NCBI GenBank assembly: GCA_013001485.1
Contig: JABDMN010000048.1
Location: forward strand, 1-10,766
Reading direction: 5' to 3'
Source: Acidimicrobiia bacterium
GTDB lineage: Bacteria; Actinomycetota; Acidimicrobiia; Spongiisociales; UBA5794
DNA: 10,766 bases
Notes under the pieces: generated by a model
What the model was told of the DNA's origin: nothing
Seen by the model: the letters and a program-made list of their open reading frames with translations, nothing else
Database searches by the model: none
Shown: one piece after another, positions 1 through 9,300 of the stretch
Layout: every line of letters starts with the position of its first letter
Numbering within the stretch: the first letter of the stretch is position 1
Made by a program: the position numbers and the translations under genes

Positions 1-194
1 GCTTCCAGCAGGCAGTGGCCGGCGGAGTCGGGCTCGGTCTGTCGATCGTCAAGTCGCTGGCAGAGGGTATGGGGGGTTCGGTTTCCTATGAGAAGGTTGC
101 GGGCGAAGTGCGGTTCATCGTCCGGGTCCCGCTAGCGGCCGAGCAGCCCGACATCATTGAAACGGGAGGTTGGGCAGCCGAGGGGGCCGCTTGA
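1..194 (+). CDS. Sensor histidine kinase, C-terminal end (partial)
   Basis: Only the last 63 codons are present; the reading frame begins at base 3 and ends at TGA 192-194. The fragment contains GGVGLGLSIVKSLAEGMGG (codons from base 21), which is the G2 box and following helix of the HATPase_c domain of two-component sensor kinases. There the glycines form the ATP lid and bind nucleotide. The next strand pair, GSVSYEKVAGEVRFIVRVPL, completes the usual C-terminal beta strands of the Bergerat fold. A tail of about 20 acidic or small residues follows and is not part of the family core. By family, the protein would autophosphorylate on a histidine and pass phosphate to a response regulator. The sensor and dimerisation domains lie upstream of the window, so the signal is unknown. 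Its stop overlaps the start of the giant secreted protein, implying one mRNA. The kinase assignment is strong; the subfamily cannot be given. Confidence 0.9.
   Translation, partial: FQQAVAGGVGLGLSIVKSLAEGMGGSVSYEKVAGEVRFIVRVPLAAEQPDIIETGGWAAEGAA
180..186 (+). promoter_or_regulatory. Putative ribosome binding site for the giant exoprotein, inside the kinase gene
   Basis: A GAGGGGG run lies 4 bases before the TTG at 191; its GAGG core is 7 bases away. It sits inside the last codons of the kinase. It supports TTG 191 as the start over the other in-frame candidate, TTG 170, which abuts a GGGAGG run with no spacer. The frame is closed upstream by TGA at 158-160. Translational coupling through the overlapping stop/start is likely; this is an inference from the arrangement. 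Confidence 0.6.
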
Positions 195-313
195 CCTTAC
201 GGGATCGTCTCCACAAGGCTGAGCATGAAAGGACCCGAGTTTGGGCCCTCTTTCTTGCGTTTGGGACCTTCGTATCTCAGGTCATCTTCTTCACTCCGAA
301 TGTGGCGTTGGCG
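191..313 (+). other. Sec signal peptide of the giant protein
   Basis: Residues 1-41 form a long charged n-region (RDRLHKAEHERTR in residues 4-16), a hydrophobic core of about 18 residues (VWALFLAFGTFVSQVIFF, residues 17-34) and a c-region TPNVALA ending in an A-x-A type site. Cleavage is expected after Ala41 (base 313), leaving DVPVATPDGY as the mature N-terminus. The layout confirms that TTG 191 is a sensible start, because any later in-frame start would lose the n-region and the core. No lipobox cysteine is present, so it is not a lipoprotein. The n-region is longer than usual, which would also fit an uncleaved N-terminal anchor. Confidence 0.8.
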
Positions 314-3300
314 GATGTCCCGGTGGCCACTCCCGACGGCTACAGCGTCGTCCAGGACGGCTCCCTCATCGTGGACTGGTGGGATGCGGACTGGACCAAG
401 CGGCGCGAGATCGTGTTCAACAACGGGGCCTCGGGCTCCGACCTCGACGATTTCCCGGTACTCGTCACCATTCCGGCGACCTTTGATTACGGCCAGACCC
501 AGGGCGTTGGACAGGACCTGAGATTCATTGATGCGACCGGAGCGCCGCTCTCCCACGAGATCGAAGTTTGGAATCCGGGTGGAGAGTCGTTCGTTTGGGT
601 GAAGGTGCTGCGGATTGACGCCGGATCGACGACCGATTCAATCTGGATGTATTACGGGAATCCGGTTGCGTTGGATCGCCAGGACAAGGCCGGCGTGTGG
701 AGCAACGGATATGTCGGTGTGTGGCACTTCGACGAGGATCCATCCGGAGGGGCCGGGTCTATCAAGGACTCGACGTCCTATGCCAACCACGGTGACCCGT
801 ACAACATGGACGGCTCAAACTTGCAACCGGGTGTGATCGGGACCGGGCTTCAGTTCGATGGCATTGCACCTCCGAACGCAGACTATGTGCGGGTTGCCAG
901 TAGCGGAGCCGATGAGCTTGCGATTACGGGAACGCAGCTCACGCTCGAGGCATGGGCGCGCCAGACCGGAGACACCAGTGACTGGAGTGTCATCATCGGC
1001 CGCCAACTCGGCTCAGCCAGCGGGGACAGCTATACCCTGGCAACCAAGTGGGACGCCCCGGACCGGCCGGTGATCATAGCGCCGGACGCAGTCGAGGGTC
1101 CGGGAGATTTGCCCGTGAACACGTGGCGTTACCTGGCCGGTGTTCGTGACGGAACCAACCTCACGCTCTATGCGGCCGGTTCGCAGGTTGGGCAGCTGAC
1201 GGGTCTCGGTACATCGATTTCGACCGATGTCAACGACGTGCTCATCGGGGCCGGTGAAAACGATGCCACGGCCATGCCCGACGAGCCCTGGCTTGGCCAA
1301 CTCGACGAGGTGCGCATCTCGGACGTGGCCCGTTCTGCAGACTGGGTTCGGGCCCAGAACCTCTCGATGACGGGCGTTTTCGGGCCGCTCGGAGCCGAGG
1401 AGAGCGCCCCCGCCGTCGACGGTGTGCTCGGCAACGACAACGACCTGGAGGACAATCCTCTTACCGCCATCATCGTCAGTCCCCCCACCCATGCCCTCGG
1501 CTTCACCTTCCGGGACGACGGCACCTTCATCTACACCCCCGACACCGGCTACTCGGGACCCGATAGCTTCGATTACAAGGTCCAGGACGGAGAAGGTGAC
1601 TCCAATACCGTCACGGTCACCATCAGCGTTGTCGGCGGCATCTCCGGACGTGTCTTTGAAGACATCGACGGGAACCTGCTCAACGGTGGGGAGTCCATTT
1701 CCGACACCGACAATCCTGTTGTCGTGGGGGCCACCGTTCACATCTACGCCGACGACGGGACCACGCCCGATGCACCGGATGCAGGCGATACACCGGTACT
1801 CGGGAGCCCGTTCACCACCGGACCGGCCGGCTTCTACACCTCCGGGTCGCTATCCGATGGGAAGTATTGGGTGGTCGTCGACTCCAAGACGGTGCCCGCA
1901 TCCCAAGAGCTCACCGAATCGCAGGCCAACATCTGGGCCGAGCAGACCTACGGATGGGTCGGGTCGCTGTGTGCCGACGGTGCGGGCGGAACCGGTGGTC
2001 CGTCACCCAGCAACGGATGCTTCGGAGGCCGGCGGGCAAATCAATCCGACGACCTCACCACCTGGCATTCGGGCGCCGAGCACATCGCCTCGGCCATCAT
2101 CTCCGGCGGGTTCGAAGTACCCAACGTCGACTTCGGGTTCAGCTTCAACGCCGTCACGAACACGCTGGCCGGCGACAGCCGCGATGACGACGGCGGAGCA
2201 GCCGGGCGGATCGTACAGGGATCGCTCCGCCAGTTCCTGACCAATGCCAACGCTCTCGCCGGAGCCAACGCGATGCGCTTCGTGCCGGCGGAGCCGACCA
2301 ACCAGACCGTTGCCTCCAATAGCTGGTGGCAGATTGACATCACCACCGGTCTGCCACAGCTCACCGGTGCGGACACCACCATCGACGGGCGCGCCTATGA
2401 CCGGGTTGATGGGACAACGATCCTGGATACCAACACCGCTCTGCTTGGAGCCAACGTGGCGGTCGGCACTGAGGGTGCCTATACGACGCCATCCCTCGAT
2501 CCCGAGCTGGAACTGCTCATTGATGCGGGCCTGACCTATGGGCTTGAGATACGCGAGGGCGGTGTCGCGGTGCGTCACATCAGCATCTGGCGCTCGGGAA
2601 CGGTCGACATCCAGGTCGGATTTGCCGGAGCCACCTTCGCCGGGCCGACGATCGAGGACAACGTGATCGGTACGCCTCCCAATGAGTTCGACAACTCGAT
2701 CACGCGCTCCGGGAATCACAACATAGCCATCGAAGATGTCGACGACAGCATCATCTCCGGCAACGTCATCGGGTATCCCGAAGGTACTGCCGTGCGGGTT
2801 CGGTCGGCCGCCGACAACACGACGATTGTCGGCAACGAAATTCGGGGAGCCGGCCAGGATGGAAGCTGGGGGCTCAAGCAAGACGCGATTGGCGACGGCG
2901 CTCCCGGGCTCATCGTCCGGGGGAATCTGCTTACCGGCAACAGCGGCGGAGGAGTCGACTCCTGGCATGAGCCGGGACCGTACACGATCGACCACAACAC
3001 CATCACAAACAACGGCCTGGGCGGAGTGGAACTCGCCGGCGTGCGCCTGTACACGACGGGGAGCACGGTCGAGAAGAATGTGATCACCGGGAACACGGGT
3101 CCGGGCATCCTGGTGCTGAGTGACCGCACGGGAGCGGAGACCTACCCGGCGGCCGTCGACAACCGCATCTCCCGAAACGAATTCGGCGGCAACGGAGGCG
3201 TTGCCATCGATCTGCTCGACAATCCGGCCGCCGACAGTGAGCACGACGAAGGTGACGGGGTCACGCTCAACGACGCAGCCTCGAACTCGCTGGAGGCCAA

Positions 3301-6300
3301 CAACGGCCTCGACTACCCCGTCATTACGGCCGCAACAACGGCAACGGTGTCGGGGACCTCGTGTGCTAGTTGCGAGATCGAGGTGTATAAGGCCGTGGCA
3401 GGCGCCGGGGACTCATCCGGGCCGACCAACTACGGCGAGGGGACCGAGTTCGTCGGCACCACCGCAGCCGACGGGGCCGGCAACTGGAGCCTCACGGGCA
3501 TCACCACGCTGACAACTTCGGACAAGGTGTCGGCCATCGCCATCGACGGGTCGAACGATACGTCCGAATTCGGAGCCAACATGGCGGTGGCAGCCGGCAG
3601 CGTTGCGATCTCGGGAACCGTTTTCGAGGACGCGGTGGGCGACGCCTTGGCCGTGGGAGCGATCGGTGATGGGGATAACCCGGTGGCGTCCGGCGTAACC
3701 GTCCACCTCTACCGCGATGATGCGGACGGGATCCCCGACGCAGGGGACATCTCCGTGGGCAGCGACGTCACCGACGGGACCGGTGCTTACGGGTTCAGCG
3801 CGCTCGATTCCAACGACGACTATTGGGTGGTCGTCGACTCGTCAACGGTGCCGGCCTTCGGTGGGTACAACCCAACCTATGTCGCTGCGGATGCGGTACC
3901 CGACCAGACCTATGGCCCGGCCGGCTCACTGTGCGCCGACCCCGCCGCCTGGGGGACCACCACATCAATCGGCGCCGTGGGCCCCTGCTACGGCGGCCGT
4001 GAGGTCACGATCGCCGGCACCGCAGGCAGCGACAACCTCGGAACCTGGTATTCGGGTGCCGAGCATCTCGCCCTCGTGGATGTCGGATCGGGATCGGTAA
4101 ACGACGCCGACTTCGGGTTTAGCTTCAACGTGGTTGTGGGACGCAATCCCGGTGTGGGCGGGTCGGCCGAGCAGGGCTCCTTCGACCAGTTCCTGCAGAA
4201 CGCCAACGCCGTAGCCGGTCCGAATGCAATGCACTTTGTGCCGGCCGGCCCGACGAACGCTGCCGCTGCTGGTTCGGCCTGGTGGTTGCTGGCGCCGGCG
4301 GGGGCGCTGACAACGATCAATGACGCGGACACCACCGTCGACGGCACGGCCTACAACACCACCGGGTCGGTCAGAGACGACAATCCGGCAGCCGTCGGCA
4401 CCGGCGGCACCGTCGGTGTGGATGCCATTGCGCTCGCCCAGGTGCCCGGGAGCGAGTTGCAGATCGACGGGCGCGGCATCGTCATCATCAATGACGCCGC
4501 GGCCGGGCTCGTCCCACATCGCTCCAGCGTTCGGGCACTGAGCATCACCGAAGCCGGGGCGCAGGCGATCCGTGTGAACAACATCTCTCAGGTGGCTCCG
4601 GTCGCCGACGATCTCGTGTTCGAGGACCTCATCATCGGGATGCCGCCGGTATGGCAGCCGCAGACCCTGCCGACAGGCACCAGTGCCGGCATCCACCTCA
4701 ACGCCACCAACCGGGCCATCGTTCGAGACAGCTTCATCGCCTGGACCAACGGGCGCACTCTGAACATCGAGACGTCGACCGATGCGACCGTGCGGGGATC
4801 GGAAATGCGAGACACCAACGAGGACGTGATCGACATCTACCAGGGGTCGAGCGGCACGCTCTTCGAGGAGAACCGGGTGAGCGGCGGATTGAATTGGGCC
4901 CTCGACATCACCGATTCCAGCAACACCACGTTGCGCAACAACACGGTCGACTCCGCAGGAGACGGAGTCGGCCAGACCGGCGGCGTGCGTCTCTTCGGTC
5001 CGGGATCGACCATCGACCGGAACGTCTTCTCCAACAACAACGGTCCCGGCATCGCCATCGCCGGGACGTATACGACCTCGCCGCGAACTGCCGGCGAGGC
5101 CGTCATCACCCAGAACGTGTTCCTCAACAACGATGGTCTGTCCATCGACCTGCAGGCCGCTACCGAGGACAACAGCCTCTCCGGTGACGGCATCACCGCC
5201 AACAACGGCGGGGCCCTGGACGCCGACCATGGCAACCAGGAACTCGACTTCCCCGTGATCACGAGCGCCGAGGAGTCGGCCGGTACCACCACGGTAGCGG
5301 GTACTGCATGCAGCGGCTGCACCATTGAGATCTACCAGGCGGTCGGAGGGACCGGCGATGACGATCCCCCGGGGTCGGGCACCAACTACCACGGCGAAGG
5401 CCTCGCCTATCTCGGGAGCGGAGTCGCCACCGGGGGAACGTTCTCGATCGAGGTTGCCGGCCTCGTGGTGACGGACGACGTCTCGGCGACGGCCACCGAC
5501 ACCGGGCTCGGTGTCACCTCCGAGTTCGGCCTCAACGTCGAGGTCGTCGAAGGGAACGATCCGCCGACCTTCGACCAGGATCTCGGCGATCGTACCGAGG
5601 GCGAGGGTCAGACCGTTTCGCTTCCCTCGCCGGCCACCGACCCTGATACCGATCCGCTCACCTATTCGGCAACGGGGTTGCCGCCGGGGCTGTCGATCAA
5701 CACCGGCACGGGGCTCATCAGCGGCATCATCGCCCCCGAGTCTGGGGGCGCTTACGCAGTCACGATCACCGTGGACGACACGATCAGCGGCACCGACGTC
5801 GACACGTTCACCTGGACCGTCACCAAGGGCATCGCCTTGATCTCCGACATCCCTGCGACAAGCAACGACCTGCTCACCTGGTTCAACCCGGACGACGCGA
5901 GTCCCGTCACCAACGAGGCCGATATCGGTACGGGCACCGGAACTACGACCATCAAGGGCTTGAGCTCCCAACCGGGCACGGGGACCTTGTACGCCGCAGC
6001 TGGAGCGCAGCTGGGAACCGTCGACGGCGTGACCGGGGCATGGAGTGCCGTCGGGGCCATCGGCTCGGGAGACGGTGCGCAGGGCACGGTGTTGATGAAC
6101 GACATCAACTCGCTCGCGTTCCACCCCAGCACAGGAGACCTCTACGCGGTGCAGAACCGGACCTCAGGCGAATTGGATCTTCTTCTCAGGGTCGATATCG
6201 CGACCGGAGGAATCGTTGCCGATGCCTTCGGGCCCGGAGTGGACTACGTCGAGATCGCCAACATCGGTGCCCGCAACGAGGTCCAGGGCATGGCCATCCA

Positions 6301-9300
6301 CCCAACGACGGGGGTGGCGTACATCGCCACTGGCGACGACGGCGATTCAACAAGCCAGCGCATTGCCACGCTGGATCTCACAACCGGCGACACGAGCGGT
6401 GTAGGTGACACCGATCCCCCGATTCTCCTGGGCCTCGCCTTCACGGCCGACAACACGCTGCTTGGTGTCGGATACGACGACGCTGCACCTGCCGAGCAGT
6501 ACGTCTACGACATTGACATCTCCGACGCTTCGACCTCCAACCCGCGGCGAGTCGACAATGGCGAGGGCTACCAGGCCATGGCCGCGCCGGTGCCCCTGAC
6601 GGCCGGGATCTACGGCGCAGTGTTCGAAGATCAAGTCGGCGACGCCCTGGCAGGCGGATCCCAGATAGTGGGCGATGCCGGCAACCCGATGACTCCCGGC
6701 GTGACGGTGCGTCTCTACCGTGACAACGGTTCGGATCCCGGCGACCCCGATGCCACGGACTCTTTTGTGAGCTCCACCGTCACCGACGCATTCGGGATCT
6801 TCGAGTTCAAAGGTGTTCCCGATGATGACTATTGGGTAGTGGTCGATTCGACCACCGTCGCACCGAACGCCGGACTGAATGCCCCGACCTTCACCCAGGC
6901 GGGTGTTTGGGCCGAGCAAACCTACGGCCCGGCCGGCGCCGTGGGATATGACGGCGTGTCGACCTACAGCTATACCGCCGCTCGCGGCCCGTTCTACGGA
7001 GGAAAGCAAGGAGGCGTGTCCGACGCGGCTGCCACTTTGCTAGGTGCAGAGCATGCGGCGGCCGTGGCGCTGGTCGGCACGGCGGTGGTGAACGTTGATT
7101 TCGGGTTCAGTTTCAACGTGGTCACCACCACGGATGCCGCTACCGCGCCGGCCGTGAACGGGCGGAGCGCCCAGGGATCGCTCGACCAGTTCATACGAAA
7201 TGCCAACGCCGTCGCCGGGGCGAACGCCATGCGATTCGTCCCCTCCGTTGCAGAGAACGACGGCACCGGAAGTTGGTGGCGGATCGATTACTCGGCTGCA
7301 CCCAATCCCTTGCAGGACATGTTCGATGCCGGCACAGTCATCGACGGAACGGCGTTCGACGCCGCCGATGGTGTGACCGTTGTGGACAGCAACGCCGGAT
7401 TCCTCGGCGCCAACGCTGCCGGGGGCCTCTCGGTCGGCACGGCACCAACCCCGCTGCCGCAGGTGGCCAAGCCCGAACTGGAAATCAAGGACGAAGGGTT
7501 GCGGCTGTCACAAACGCAAGCGCCGCTGCTGCCCAACAACACCGAGATCCGCGACCTGTCCATCTGGGGTGCTACCACGAGCGTCCATGCGCTCACGGGA
7601 GTGTCCTCGTTGACCGGCCTGGTGTTCGATGGCAACGTGATCGGTACTCCGCCCGACGCGTTCGTGGACCCGGCAACGGTTGGGCCTAACTACGGGCTTC
7701 GCGTCAATCGAGCTACCGGAATTCAAGTAACCAACAACCTGATCGGGTTCGTGAACTACTCGCCGGTGCACCTGGAAACCAGCACCTCGGGGGCCACGGT
7801 GACCGGCAACGAGATTCGGGGAGGCGGTCGCACCCAATCGGCCTGGGACGGGCTGTTGTTGTGGGGAACCGGCGACACGATCGACGGCAACCTCATTGCC
7901 GACAACGGGGCTATGGGCATCGACCTGAACGCGACGGTTGGCGGTCACACGATTGAGAACAACACGGTGCAGAACAGCGGATTGCTCGGCGCCCAAACCG
8001 CCGGACTGCGCATCAAGAATCACGACAACACGGTTCGGTTCAATGTGTTCCAGAACAACGCCGGGCCCGGGATCTCAGTGGAAGGAGGCGCCGGAGCGGC
8101 GTTGCGCAACCTTCTCTCCGAGAACGAATACACCAGCAACGGAGGTCTCTCGATCGACCTGGCGTTGTTGGCTGGGGCCGACGACCTCGGTGACGGCGTC
8201 AACCCCAACGACGCCACCACCGATGTGACCCACGGAAACGAGGGTCTCGACCACCCGGTGATCACCGCCGCCGCCACCACCTCGGTCTCGGGAACGGCCT
8301 GTGCCAACTGCACCATTGAGGTGTACCGAGCGGTGGCAGGCGCCGGCGACACCTCAGGCGGCATCGACTATGGCGAAGGTGTCGAGTTCCTCGCCTCGAC
8401 CGTCAGCGACGCCGGCGGCGCCTGGACCACCGCGGTGGCAGGCCTCGTGGTTGACGACGAGGTGTCGGCTATCGCCATCGACGCCACCAACAACACGTCC
8501 GAGTTCGGGGCCAACGCCGTGGTCAACGCTCCTCCCGTGTTGGATCCAGTGGGCGACAAGAGTGTCGATGAGCTGACGCTGCTGTCGTTCACGGCAACCG
8601 CCACCGATCCCAACGCCGGCGACACGCTGTTGTTCTCACTCTCCGGAGAGCCCACGGGTGCTGCCATCACCGGCGGTGGAGCGTTCACCTGGACGCCGAG
8701 CGAGGCGCAGGGCCCGGGGGATTACACGTTTGATGTGGTGGTGACCGATGACGGTGTCCCCAACCTGGCCGATACGGAGACGATCACCGTCACGGTCAAC
8801 GAGGTGAACACCCCTCCGGGTGTGACCAACCCCGGCAACCAGACCAACGATGAGGGTGATGTCGTCTTCCTGGCGGTCGCCGCCTCTGACGTTGACGTGC
8901 CCGCCAACGTTCTCACCTACTCGGCCACCGGCCTGCCGTTGGGATTGACGATCAATGAGGTGACGGGCGAGATCACCGGGACGGTTTCTTACACAGCGGC
9001 CGGTGCGTACAGCGTCGATGTGACAGTGACCGACAACGGGACGCCGGCGCCGTTGTTCACGACGGTCAATTTCGGTTGGACGATCAACGACATCGTGATC
9101 CCCGGTATCCCGTTGGGTATTACCAAGGTTTCGGATGGTGGCGGTTCGGTACTGGTGGGTGAGACCATCGAGTACACGATCACCGTCACCAATACTGATA
9201 TCCAGAAGCAGACCAACTTCACCGTTTCCGATGCTGTGCCGGCGGGGACAACGTATGTCGCCTCCTCCACAACGGTGGATTACCCGGCCTCGGTGATTCA

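Noticed and set aside
225..521. An ATG-started frame near the beginning of the giant gene as an alternative gene
   Set aside because: It is out of frame with the signal peptide and DUF2341 and gives a low-complexity product; the TTG 191 frame explains the region fully.
1422..2240. A plus-strand frame rich in Ser, Pro, Thr and Arg
   Set aside because: Out of frame with the giant gene. Its low-complexity S/P/T/R composition is what GC-rich coding sequence gives when read in a shifted frame.
2003..3244. A minus-strand open frame of 413 codons
   Set aside because: Same situation: an antisense shadow of module A with no family features and no convincing ribosome binding site.
2640..5110. Beta-helix regions as pectate lyase or other polysaccharide-cleaving enzymes
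   Set aside because: The ladder repeats are clear, but I could not identify a catalytic set of Asp, Lys or Arg residues conserved between the three copies, so an enzymatic call is not supported.
3602..5536. DNA-level tandem repeat or CRISPR-like array
   Set aside because: The repetition is between long diverged protein modules; there are no short identical direct repeats with regular spacers.
3965..6124. A long minus-strand open frame of 719 codons
   Set aside because: It lies opposite the proven plus-strand frame, is arginine-, aspartate- and glycine-rich in the manner of antisense translations of GC-rich genes, has no recognisable domain, and its plus-strand counterpart encodes module B, the Ig domain and part of the propeller-like region.
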